A DNA stretch of 64,000 nucleotides from Grammothele lineata (GCA_002150815.3 NDFF03000402.1:62001-126000); one strand, 5' to 3'. Shown: positions 22,236 to 31,968, counted from the stretch's first letter. The notes: generated by a model not told the origin, from the letters alone. A program made the numbers and translations.

Positions 22236-23501
22236 ATGGTCTCCTCATCCTCTCTGCCCGTCGAGGTCTGGCTCGAGATCTTCCGCTGCGCGACCCTCGA
22301 CCCCTGGACGCAGGCGCTCTACAGCAAGGAATACTACCCCTTCGAAGCACCTCCCACTCATGCTACAGTCGACGACACGGCGCGCCATACCAAATGCGCG
22401 CTCACCCGTGTGTGCAAACAATGGCGCCGTTGGACCATCCCCCTCCTTTACGAAGACATCCTCATCCCTCGCACCTACTCCTCCATGAAGCGCATGCTTT
22501 GCAATGGCGAGGACTGGGAGCAGGACGGTATTAGCATACCCCCTTGCGCGCATCTCGTCCGTCGCGCTCTCCTTCCCTATTCCAGCACCGTGACGACCTC
22601 TCCCAAAACACCCCCGGGCGCGCTTGACGTGCTCGAGCTCTGCTCGTCTCTCCAAGTCCTCGTGCGCGCAGCGGATGTGCACACTCCCATCCAGTACGAT
22701 TTCGCCACTCCCTACTGCCCCCGCCTTCCCGCGCTCAAACGCCTTGATTGGTGGCATCACAACGAGGCCGCGCGCACCGGAGGCATCAACTCCCTCACCG
22801 ACGTTCTTTCCGCCGCGCCCGCGCTCGAATACCTCTCCGTCGGAGGCGAACTGTGGCCGAGCTATCTCCACGCCCCCGCTAACCCCGTATCACTGCTGAA
22901 GCTCACAACGCTCCGCTTCCGCCGCGTGAACGCGTTCTTTGTGCTCAACCTCTGTCGCGCGGTCGGCGCGCGGCCCGACGACGACGGCGACAGTTTCAAA
23001 GGCCTGAGCGACAACAGGAACGACGACTGCGCGGACGCGGTGCTCCCCGCCCTCCGCCACGTCGTTTTCGACCATGTCGCGCACGCGGACATGTTCTGGC
23101 CGCTCTGGGAATCCGCGGGCGCGCGCATACGCACCGTCGAGCTCGGACCCTCCCTCCGCTTCTACGTGCAGGACTTCCTCGCGTGCGTCCTCGCCGGCGC
23201 GCCCGAGCTTGAGGCGCTCAACTACTATCCCCACTTCACGCACCCGCCCCTCGTGGACCGCCACAGCGCACGCCTCCGCGCCGTCGGCCTCCACGCGCAC
23301 CCGAACGGATTCAACTCCCCGGGCAGCGCAGAGTACTGGGCGCATCTCGAGAAGCACTTCGCGGCGCTCGCGGGCCCGGCGTTCCCCGCCCTCAAGGAGG
23401 TGCGGCTGTATGGCGACTGGAGCGCAGTCGCGGCAGATGATAGGTTTGTGGGCATTGCGAAGCCCCTGCGGCAGAAGGGCTGCCTGGTCGAGGTGCCGTA
23501 A
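22236..23501 (+). CDS. F-box-like protein, intronless
   Basis: A single exon of 421 residues, which is unusual among its intron-rich neighbours. The N-terminus SSLPVEVWLEIFRCAT is a typical F-box opening. It is interrupted by an insert before ALTRVCKQWRRWTIPLLYED, which completes the F-box with the usual VCK.W pattern. The remainder (SLQVLVRAADVH, LKRLDWWHHNE, ALEYLSVGGELW, LTTLRFRRVNAF, ALRHVVFDHVAHAD, LEALNYYPHF) shows the regular hydrophobic spacing of degenerate leucine-rich repeats. It is therefore a likely SCF substrate receptor. Codon third positions are strongly G/C. The lack of introns suggests a retroposed or recently amplified copy, but that is inference. Confidence 0.85.
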   Translation: MVSSSSLPVEVWLEIFRCATLDPWTQALYSKEYYPFEAPPTHATVDDTARHTKCALTRVCKQWRRWTIPLLYEDILIPRTYSSMKRMLCNGEDWEQDGISIPPCAHLVRRALLPYSSTVTTSPKTPPGALDVLELCSSLQVLVRAADVHTPIQYDFATPYCPRLPALKRLDWWHHNEAARTGGINSLTDVLSAAPALEYLSVGGELWPSYLHAPANPVSLLKLTTLRFRRVNAFFVLNLCRAVGARPDDDGDSFKGLSDNRNDDCADAVLPALRHVVFDHVAHADMFWPLWESAGARIRTVELGPSLRFYVQDFLACVLAGAPELEALNYYPHFTHPPLVDRHSARLRAVGLHAHPNGFNSPGSAEYWAHLEKHFAALAGPAFPALKEVRLYGDWSAVAADDRFVGIAKPLRQKGCLVEVP

Positions 23502-23853
23502 TGAGCTATATATGTATGGCATTGGGGGGTATGTGGAGGTAGGAGGGCATACAGAGCTACGTAACTTAATCTCTACTATAGACGCGCATATCGACTTGTT
23601 CTGCGATTGGTCCGTACGGAGATCGCAGTCCTATAGAGTACTATTGCTACATGTTGTTTGTTGTCGAGTACTAGAGGTATCAGTAAGTATGGGTATGGTT
23701 CGACTGTTGCGTACACGCGTATAATCTAAGCGTTTCATCGTTCCGAAGCTGGCATATGGGTAGGAAGGACACAAAGAGCGAGCACAGAAAGGGCATAGAC
23801 CTAGAAAGCAAGAAATGCAGAGCAAAACAGGAGGATCGGTTAAGATTGCGGGC
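23502..23853. other. Convergent 3' regions
   Basis: A relatively AT-rich 350-base gap between convergent genes. I see nothing else in it. Confidence 0.4.
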
Positions 23854-24927
23854 TCACTGCGCGCTGCGGAATTGCGAGTACGCAGGCGCGGACGAGATCC
23901 CGAAGGGATCATCAGGACGAGGCCGAGAGATGTTGCTTGCGGGCGCAGGACGTCGCTGGACCTGCGTGATTAGCCGAGGGAGCTGGTATGGGGTATGATA
24001 GGCCCCGATGAAAGGCGTCGAAGGCGGGAGCACGCCCGGGTCGGTCCAAGGCTCCGTCTGCGGAACGCGGTGCGTTCGCGAAGACAGATCAGGCGGCGTA
24101 GGGCCCAAGTAGGATGGGAAGCCGCGGCCGATAACGTGAGTAGTGGATGAAGCTGCGGGGTAGCATGAACGTTGCAAGACGCACGAGTTTGGTGAGGGAA
24201 ACGTACTATGCGGGGTCGCCCTTGAGTCTGGCAAGGGGTGCCGTTGCCGGTATACCGTCGCTCGGGACTCGCTTGATCGTTGACGGTCACCAGGAGTGCG
24301 AGAGGCGCTAAAATCTCTCTCTGGAGAGCGCTGTCGCATGTCTACTCGCTGCTGGTGCCGCCAAGCGTTCGTCTGACAGACAGGGCACAAGGCGGTGTTT
24401 TCACGACGGGACCGACCTCGGCCAGGCGCCGGTGCGGGCTCGTAGTAATTGCGATGACAGAGAGAGCAGACGGGATAGTTCGTATGCGCGTCGTCGTCCG
24501 GGCTGTGGGGTACGTCGTACAGGAAGGACGGCTCGACAGATCCGTGGCGCGACGACGCAGCGCTGGAGCTGGAGGAGCCCCGTTCCGGATCCATGGGGAA
24601 GAGCAGCTCGGAGCCGCTGGAGCGACCGCTGGCGGAGCTGCCTGGACGCTGGAAGGGAGACCACTCGCGATAGCCGGGGCCTCCGGGAGTCGAGCCGCTG
24701 TCCCGAGTACTGCACCGGAGGTAGTCGCTGCGAGCTGCCGATGGGGACCTCCGAGGACGGTCGCCTTGAGGAACGGGGATCGGCCGTGGTCGAGAGAAGT
24801 GATAGGACATTCGTCGCGCCGCGGCGAGCGTATTTTGAGCGGAAAGGGGTGAAGGGAGGGTAGAGGAAGAAGAGAGGACGCGAGAGGGAAGGGAGAGCTT
24901 ATGTACTGCGGAAGGACGGCGACGCAT
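23854..24927 (-). CDS. Uncharacterised Ser/Pro-rich protein with CX2C pairs
   Basis: A continuous frame of 357 codons; the start may instead be the internal ATG at 24810 (MSYHFSRPRPIPVPQ). The protein is basic and rich in Ser, Pro and Arg. It contains one ordered-looking patch around residues 150-190. There, YPVCSLCHRNYYEPAP is followed 20-odd residues later by NTALCPVCQTNAWRHQQ. Two CX2C pairs at that spacing could bind one zinc ion. I do not recognise a family. The long open frame against many stop-rich alternatives, and the clustered cysteine pairs, argue for a real gene. Similar-length frames on the opposite strand are a warning, because GC-rich DNA produces spurious frames. Confidence 0.5.
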   Translation of the reverse strand: MRRRPSAVHKLSLPSRVLSSSSTLPSPLSAQNTLAAARRMSYHFSRPRPIPVPQGDRPRRSPSAARSDYLRCSTRDSGSTPGGPGYREWSPFQRPGSSASGRSSGSELLFPMDPERGSSSSSAASSRHGSVEPSFLYDVPHSPDDDAHTNYPVCSLCHRNYYEPAPAPGRGRSRRENTALCPVCQTNAWRHQQRVDMRQRSPERDFSASRTPGDRQRSSESRATVYRQRHPLPDSRATPHSTFPSPNSCVLQRSCYPAASSTTHVIGRGFPSYLGPTPPDLSSRTHRVPQTEPWTDPGVLPPSTPFIGAYHTPYQLPRLITQVQRRPAPASNISRPRPDDPFGISSAPAYSQFRSAQ

Positions 24928-26631
24928 AGCTGTGGTGAGCAGGCGGCAGCGGTCCGGGCTTCTGGTGCGCGCCGCCGAAAGGAGCGAGTGGGGATCGGGG
25001 CGGGCAGGGAGGGCACGGGGGAGTCATTGAGAAGGCTCGAAGGGACGTCACAGCATTCGGATTGCCGACAACGATTGGGCTCTCGAACAGACGAGCGGGG
25101 CAGCGGCAGACAAGGTTCGGGAGTGCAAGGTCGTAAGAAAGGACCACAAGGGGGAACTTGCTTCGGCTGACGCGGCATGCTTGGGGAGCCCCGGGGTCTG
25201 TAAAAGGCAAGCACAACATATTCTGATCAGGAGTGTGAGCAGCTGGCGGACAGGAACGTGCCAGAACTCACCAGGCGTCGGGCGAGGAGCGCTCCCCCAC
25301 ACATGTCCCACCGCATTCGACAGGGTCGGGCAGGGTCGGGCACCGGAACCATCAGCCGTTGCCGGCGGTGCACTGAGCGAGCACACTGGGCGGCGTCGTG
25401 CAAGCGGGAGCCGAACAGCATCTCGATTGGCAAGGGCGCGCCCGGGGTCCGACTCGCAGGACTCGCAGGGCTCGAACCTTGCTGAGCAGAATGGAAGCCC
25501 CCCGCCGGCGACCAAATCGCGGCACAGGGCTCGATCAACCCCGCATACGACGACGCGGCCCCATAGAGCCCGGTGGCTGTGACGTGTGTCGACCTCTATC
25601 GACGTCCCACAACGCGCCCGGGCGTCGAGCGCACCCGCACGGCAGCCACCTCTCCATCCCGGGCGGACAATGGGCTTTCTTCCGCGCCATTACCAGCATG
25701 ATTCTGCGGCAGAGGATCGCGTTCGTGTGAATCGGTGGACGCGCGCATGTCCGACCGTACCACCGCCTCCTCCACCCAGGTACCCTGAAGAGGCAAGTTG
25801 CGGAGTTGAGATATACGACGCCCGCGGCCTCCGCAGATGCTTCCGCGGCCTGCAGACGTAAGCGAAACCCGAATCAGAACATCCCAGGCGGCGCACGAGA
25901 GATCCTAGGACCTCAGAACCGTGGGCGCGAGCGGCGCCATTTGCCGATCGCGCTCACGGTAATGGCATCGTCACAACGTCTCATGAAGACACGTCCTGTC
26001 ATCAAACAAAATCGAAGAACTTTACTGCAACGCCGCACATGCTATCTGCGGATTGAGGGCCAGATTGAGCCGATAATTACGCACCCACCGACCGGCGCAG
26101 ACATTCAAGGAGGCAGCAAACGGAGAGGCGACGTCGGCGAACATGAACACTTTCACGATCGCAGCGTGTACCCGGGGGCATTCTAGCGGCTGCAGCGATA
26201 CGTTCCGACAAGCATCCAGAGGGACTGTGCCTGGGCACATGACCTTTGTGGTAGGAGCATCGAGTCAGAAAACCTTTCAGAAAATACCAGCCGACATGGC
26301 TCACAGACTCTGAAACCTTCCAAGCACCCGGTCAAGCCACATGTTCCCTGGCAATGGCGGGAGTTTTTGGATGTGGCTGACAGGCGAGGAGACTACGCAC
26401 CAGATTGACACTTTCCTAGTACGCTCGTGAATGGCGGCGGGGTTACAGCATCCGCATCCGATGAAACTATGTAGGCCTAACAAAAGCAACTGATTATTAT
26501 CTGGTGAGGGGAATCAGACCTAAATTATGCGGTAAGCTCCGCGCGCATGTGTGGGCGTGTACTGCTCGGGGATGCTCGGGGATGCTCGGCGGAGTCCGAC
26601 TAGAAAGCTAGTATCATGCGCTGCTCTATCC
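24928..26631. other. Gene-poor region with short tandem repeats
   Basis: About 1.7 kb with overlapping short frames on both strands and no motif. Three small direct repeats are visible: CAGGGTCGGG twice near 25319, ACTCGCAGG twice near 25453, and GCTCGGGGAT repeated near 26567. It probably contains the promoter of the 23.9-kb gene and the 3' region of the mS38 gene. Confidence 0.45.
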
Positions 26632-27536
26632 TCACCGCCCAGTCTTGACCCGCGACGCCCGATTAAGCTAGAACGAGAAGCAAACAGGAACAGGTCAGCA
26701 CGCCACAATAAAGCTGGGCTCTCCCCTAAAGGAACACATACCCGTCTCCGCTTCCTGAGCCTATGACGGTGGGGAGGGAAAAAGAACACGGTCAGAGGCG
26801 GGTCCCGATGACGATGGGATGGCACAAAGACGTACTTATGCTTCTTCATCTTCTTTCTCCGTTTGCGCTTCGTACTGTCCATGTACATCTCGAACTCGGC
26901 TTCCGCCAGGCTGATCTCGGCGGCTCGCCCCGCTGAGTCGTCGAGCCCGAGCTTGCGCAGCGTCTCGTCCCACGCGAGCGACGCCCCAACACGCTGCACC
27001 ACCATTGCGCGTGCAAGCTGCCGTGCCGTATCCGCGTCTGCGTCCTCCGACAAACCGCTACCCATGCCGTATCGGTCCACCTCGAGCCCGGAGGGCGGAG
27101 GGGGTGGCACAGGGAAGGGCGTAATGTGCGACTCAAAGAGCGTCGTAGACGGTTGCGAGAGCGTGAGCAACGGCCGGTGGAGGGAGAAGAACTGGTGCAG
27201 CTTCAGGTCTTGCGGGCTAATGCGGGGGTGCACGGGAGCGAAGGGCGACGGGGCGGTGAGCGCCGCAAACGTCGGCTGGGAGTACGATGACGTGTCTCCG
27301 TGTGATGGTGAGCTAGAGCCCATCGAAGTACCGTCATCCTTCGGGGAGGTAGGAGAGGAGGGGGAGGTCTTCTCGGCGTTGGTGGACGTGTCGACCTTCT
27401 TGGCCTTGTTCGAGGCCGGGACGACCTTGGGAGACTTTGAAGAGTTGAAGTATCCACCGCCTCCTGGTTTAGAGAAGGCAGAATACGCTCTTCTGGCACC
27501 CGCTGCTGGTCGCAGCAGGTGTGAGAGGATGGACAT
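26632..27536 (-). CDS. Mitochondrial small-subunit protein mS38 (Cox24/AURKAIP1 family)
   Basis: Three exons. The start MSILSHLLRPAAGARRAYSA is a typical mitochondrial presequence, rich in Arg, Ser and Ala and lacking acidic residues. A low-complexity Ser/Pro stretch follows, then a helical part (WDETLRKLGLDDSAGRAAEI). The diagnostic C-terminus is MDSTKRKRRKKMKKHKLRKR, continuing RRLNRASRVKTGR, assembled from three exons with GTACGT and GTATGT donors. This short, extremely basic tail is the DUF1713 signature of mS38. The tail inserts into the mitoribosomal decoding region; in yeast the protein affects COX1 expression. The frame extends upstream of 27536 by 46 codons, but the presequence fixes the start. 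Nothing looks damaged. Confidence 0.88.
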
Positions 27537-27937
27537 GGAGGACGAGGAACGGAGGCCGTCGAGGTGCGTGCAGAGCGTTGTCGATGCTGCCTCTGTCCGG
27601 AAACAGGCCTGTCCATCCACGTGGCCTCCCATAAACGCCCGCATCACTTTGGCGCCGCGACCTCTTGTGGCCAACTCGTGGTAAGATTCAAATGTTCATA
27701 TTCGTCGTCCCGAACATAGGGTACCTTTACCGCAGCACCCGCCGACCAATAGTCAGCTCGACTCGAATCGAGTTATACGAGACGGGAGCATTATAGATAT
27801 AACCTTAAAAATACATGCGAGGCGAATGTCCGTATGTCATGGTATCGGTACAGTAGCATCCAGGATGGAAAGTCAAGTCAAGGGTACTGAGTCAAGAAGT
27901 CGAAACCACACTGTTCGAAAGCCAGAAGCCAATGCCG
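27537..27937. promoter_or_regulatory. mS38 promoter and downstream gene 3' region
   Basis: About 400 bases between two leftward genes. It includes an AT-rich core near 27770-27820 and has no gene. Confidence 0.4.
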
Positions 27938-29055
27938 TTAGGTCACGGTGACGATGCGGCCTTTGCCGTCTTTGAGAATGACGAGTTCGCAATCGATCTT
28001 CTCACCCGTGTCCTGACAGACCACATCTGTGGGATCTACTGGGTCGAACTTGATCTGCCTGCGTTCGACGAAAGAGCGTCCAAGGACGACATCGAAGTGC
28101 GACTCTTCCGACAGGTAGACCGCATGGGATGTCCGGGTGCGGCCGACAGTGATGGGCCATTTGCCCAGACTATCACACAAGTATATCAGACCACGCAGTC
28201 ATGAGGACTAATGGGGAAGAGCTTACTTGACGAGTCCGCTGTAGCCGTAATAGCCTGGAGCAGCATCCCTGGGTATGAACCCATTCTTAATGGCGAACTT
28301 CCGAGAAATATACACATGACGGTACCCGCTCTTGAGTAGCATGCGAACTGCGTGGTTTGTGTCGTTCAGCACGGGCCATAGAACACGCGCATCGAGGACG
28401 TGCACTACGTACCATCGTTCACAGGCCCGATGCTGCCCATAACGGTGCGGACACCATTTTCATTGTGAAATTTCTCAAAATCCTTTTTGAATTTGGGCGT
28501 TGTGTCTTGCGGTTTCGCAGTCTTCTTGGACTTACTACTACGTAGAGACGAGCTGTCCGGACTGGCAGGGTACTGCGGCGAGGGGGCCGCAGGTGCGGGA
28601 CGGAACATGTAAAAAGAGGGATTACGATATCCCGAAGACGAAGGAAGAGGCCGGTCAATATCGCGCAAATAGAGAACTGGCGCAGACCCGCTACCAGGCG
28701 GGGATGACTTGAGCCTCCACGCAAATATCGCGAAGTCGGACTCTGGCTTGTTGTGTTAGGAGGGCAACAGCACGGTAGTCCGTTCAGGACGCACCATCAT
28801 CCATATTCCAGACCGTACTGTTCCATTCGTACTTAACATATCCCGGGCGTATTGGGTTGCCATGAAGTTCGTCCGCCGCTTTCTTGCTCAGCTTGGCATA
28901 TAAACTCTGCAACGTGTCCTCAGAATCTGCGAAGATTTAGTATAGCCATATATAATGATTTTTCAATACGACGAACCTGAATATATGATAGCAAACGATT
29001 CAGAAGGCGTATGCGCGTCCAGAATGGTCGGACCTAGGAGCAGTGGGGTAGCCAT
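27938..29055 (-). CDS. Retropepsin-fold protein lacking the catalytic Asp
   Basis: Five exons, about 308 residues. The N-terminal part starts MATPLLLGPTILDAHTPSES. It continues FAIIYSDSEDTLQSLYAKLS, then YVKYEWNSTVWNMDDESDF with AIFAWRL. The alternating strand-helix pattern ending in an acidic DDESDF loop suggests a PB1- or ubiquitin-like beta-grasp. A Ser/Pro linker follows. The C-terminal part, VRMLLKSGYRHVYISRKFAI, aligns with the retroelement protease pattern hydrophobic-D(S/T)G-A...FIS, but Lys stands where the catalytic Asp should be. HFDVVLGRSFVERRQIKFDP matches the second retropepsin half. It ends DGKGRIVTVT. Normal introns and a full-length frame argue for a retained host gene rather than a dead element. 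From memory, similar proteins occur in other Agaricomycetes with unknown function. Confidence 0.75.
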
Positions 29056-29503
29056 AGTGTCGAGGTTGAGTTTTTGGGTAGCAAAGGGGTACAAGAGGGT
29101 TGTCCGCCCTTCTCAGAGGTAGTCTGGTTTTGTGCGGTTCAAAGTCAAGTGTGAAGGGGGTCGCCAGCAGGGTTACTTAGGGGGTCGGACGTGCACTCGA
29201 GTAAGGGGCTGTTGCCACTTGGGGCTGCGACTCGTGGACTTCGATCGCGACGTTTACCCACGTGACCGCATCCGTCATTGATCGTCCCAGAATCAGCAAC
29301 TTGAACTACAGGCTACGCCGGATAGATGTGTAGAGCACGTCCGTTTGACACGCACCACAGGCTGAATAGAAGACGTATTTGATAGAAGCGGGTCATCAAG
29401 TAAACTTTGGAAACGCCACAGGGCGCACACGCGCATACATATACAACAAGCGGCCCACGAGGCAACACCGTGAGGCAACACCGTCGCCGCAACTCGTCTA
29501 TGT
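29056..29503. promoter_or_regulatory. Promoter region with 13-bp tandem duplication
   Basis: About 450 bases holding the promoter of the retropepsin-like gene and the 3' region of the cytochrome gene. A 13-bp unit (GAGGCAACACCGT) is present twice head-to-tail at 29459-29484, close to the cytochrome stop codon. Confidence 0.45.
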
Positions 29504-30679
29504 CTACTTAGACGGCTCGCACTGGCTATAGTACGGCGGCGATACCGCGACACAAGTAAAGCCAGACGTACACGTGGTGGGGCCAGAGTAGCCTGTGCCG
29601 CCACACTGTCGACATGAAGAGCTTGAGTCAGCAAGAAAGGCGCATTTGCGTTAGATTCAAATATTACCTGTCCGTACTAAATCAAAGAAAAGTGCGTTAG
29701 TAACCCCATTGAGTGATGTATCGGCATGAAGCACTCACTGCGCCAACGGTCTGTCCTGCGGCTGGAGCGCTGCTTGTCGAAGATGGCGCAGAGGGCGCAG
29801 TAGTGCCGGAGCCGGATCCGATATAGTCGCTGTACGAGTCGGAATGGGCGTCGCTTAGGGAGAAGCCAAAGAATCCAAAGAAGTCGTGCTCCTGGAAGGT
29901 CGAGTCGACGTCACTGGGGTCCGCCGGACCCGTCGTAGAAGATGAAACGTAGGCGAACACCGCCGTGCCGTTGAGGTCACCGGAACCGAGTGAGCCGCCC
30001 TCCCAAACGGTACAGTTCTGCAAACAGTTAGCATCCACGAGCTTGTATATGGGCTTATTGGAAGACCAGGACATACCTGGCAACGGAAAATCGCATTGAC
30101 ATGGGTGCTGTTGATAGTGGAAGCCGGGAGCAAACTGAGCTTCGGGCCGGCATAGGGCGTTGGAAGCACATAGTCACTACAGCAAACACAATTAAACTTA
30201 GTTTATGGCCAGTGATGATGCAGTCTCGGAGAGGAGACGCACTCAGCCCAGCGAGGACCAACGATGATCTCGCTTCCGGAAGGCCACATCGGAACTAGAA
30301 GACTGTTTGTCATGGCTCCACCCATACTGATGCCAGACCAGCCAAAGGAAGCTGGTGCGACTAGTTGGACGATGTACTCGTCAGAAGGTGGGTCAGAGAG
30401 CGGCGGGAGCACAATGCCCATTGTCATGCTCTGGTCAGTATCCTGCAGGGCAGTATGAGCATATTACAAACACCCTCTGTGAGAATTGAGAAGCTTGCCG
30501 TATATCCTACAAAGCATATTCCACTGGCAGCATCGCAGTATGGCGAGCCGGTTTGTGCGGACGCTGATTGTCAGTTAGTACTGCTGATCTTCAATCGTTG
30601 AACAAAACAAATGAGACGTACCCAGAGTCGCGGTGGTAATGGCAAAGCCAGCAGCGATTAGCGCACGGAAAAACGCCAT
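29504..30679 (-). CDS. Secreted cytochrome b562 with CBM1 (CDH-cytochrome type)
   Basis: Extracellular haem protein of lignocellulose decay. The signal peptide [20 protein letters not shown] leads into [20 protein letters not shown]. The cytochrome domain of the cellobiose dehydrogenase family follows: [83 protein letters not shown] and [21 protein letters not shown] Ser/Thr/Pro linker then joins a CBM1: [15 protein letters not shown] followed by [20 protein letters not shown]. No flavin dehydrogenase domain is present. It therefore resembles stand-alone carbohydrate-binding cytochrome b562 of white-rot fungi, thought to exchange electrons with lytic polysaccharide monooxygenases. The YGQ of the CBM1 comes from a 9-nt exon. 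One short intron near 30440 has two possible acceptors. Confidence 0.9.
29668..29676 (-). other. 9-nt micro-exon in the CBM1
   Basis: On the minus strand, CTTTGATTTAG precedes and GTAATATT follows a 9-nt exon encoding Tyr-Gly-Gln. Without it the invariant YGQCGG motif of CBM1 would be lost. The phase is unchanged with or without it. Confidence 0.87.
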
Positions 30680-31180
30680 CCTCAAATAGAGGACTGAGTT
30701 GTGAGGGTCTTGATGGCGACTCGAACGACATGTCTTCTCCTTCATATATGTTGAGCTACCACCCTGTCTAAACCCAGAGACGCGAACTTGGATACGACGT
30801 CATGGAGGTTCTTCCGCATAACAGCCGTGGATCAAGCGTCGAGCGAGATTGAAGCTTGCAAATGCAAATAAAGCGATTGGATGCGACCTCGGAGAAAAAT
30901 CGCAGAGGATGGGTGGAGTCGTATTTTGGTTCGGTGACGGTTCGAAGCTGGCACCCACCGGCAGGTCCGCGATATTGCCAGATCGGGTAGGGCCTCGTTT
31001 GGCGGTGGCGCGTCTGTGGCGGGAATTTTTGGGCCTCCTCGCGCTGCTCGCTTAGTCGATTGCCCCGAACGCTCTTCTTCCACCCTCTCGCTCTGTCCAC
31101 GCGTGCCGTTGGCTGACGACAAACCCCCGACCAAGGATCATCCAGACGTGAGGTCGCCCTTCCAACATCCTACACCTGAC
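30680..31180. promoter_or_regulatory. Cytochrome/SNU13 divergent promoter
   Basis: An ATATAT element at 30744-30749 lies about 65 nt upstream of the cytochrome start and could be its TATA box. The SNU13 side has a pyrimidine-rich leader and no TATA box. No gene lies between. Confidence 0.5.
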
Positions 31181-31738
31181 ATGGCCGACCCCGAGACCAG
31201 ACCGAAGGCGTGGCCCCTCGCGAAGGCTGACCTCAACGATGCTGTTCGTCCTCTTTTTGCTTTTTTGGCCTTCGGACGCGTTGACTCACGAGACTTCTGT
31301 ACTAGATTCTGGATCTAGTTGAGCGTGCGACGCAATTCAAGCAGCTCAAGAAGGGGGCCAACGAAGGTACGCACAGTCCGGCCTCTCGTGTCCGTGCTCG
31401 TGTGCCTCACGCTACTATGCAGCCACGAAGACTTTGAACCGTGGTATTGCCGAGCTCATTGTTCTGACTGCGGACACTGAACCCTTGGAGATTCTTCTGC
31501 ACCTGCCCTTGCTATGCGAGGAGAAGGTAAGCAGCTTTCTCATTACGTTAAGAGCCCCCGGTGCGATGATGCTGGGCAGAATGTGCCGTATATTTTCGTA
31601 AACTCGAAGGCTGCCCTCGGTCGTGCCTGTGGTGTGACGAGGCCCGTCATTGCTGCGAGTATTACCACCAACGAAAACAGGGAACTCTCCAGCCAGATCC
31701 AGAGGATCAAGAACGAGGTCGAGAGGCTCATGGTGTAA
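31181..31738 (+). CDS. SNU13: Snu13/15.5K, U3 and U4 snRNA-binding protein
   Basis: Small L7Ae-family protein that binds kink-turn motifs in U4 snRNA and box C/D snoRNAs. It serves both the spliceosomal tri-snRNP and rRNA modification. Four exons give about 127 residues, the usual size. It starts [20 protein letters not shown]. Conserved blocks are [78 protein letters not shown] and the C-terminal NEVERLMV. All junctions are in phase with GT-AG borders. It is divergent to the cytochrome gene and convergent with UBC9. Confidence 0.96.
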
Positions 31739-31968
31739 ACACCCCGTGTACATGCCATCCCTCTTGGCCGTATTCATTGCACGACGATAGCGTGGCAATT
31801 TTTCGCGTAATGTACAACATGTCTCGTACGTAACGAGTTTCCCGACCTCAAATGCGCGTTCAGCAATATCTCAACAAGCCCCAAAAGAACAAACGAGCGG
31901 TGCGATAGAGTAAGAATAACATGATAGCAAGGTAGATGATGAAGGACAAGATACAACAGGATACCAAT

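Noticed and set aside
25450..25500. GGTTCGAGCCC on the minus strand, reminiscent of a tRNA T-loop
   Set aside because: The flanking 5-bp stem does not pair and no anticodon arm lies upstream.
27938..29055. Interpretation as a recent LTR retrotransposon
   Set aside because: No reverse transcriptase, integrase, LTRs or primer-binding site are present, and the gene is interrupted by ordinary spliceosomal introns.
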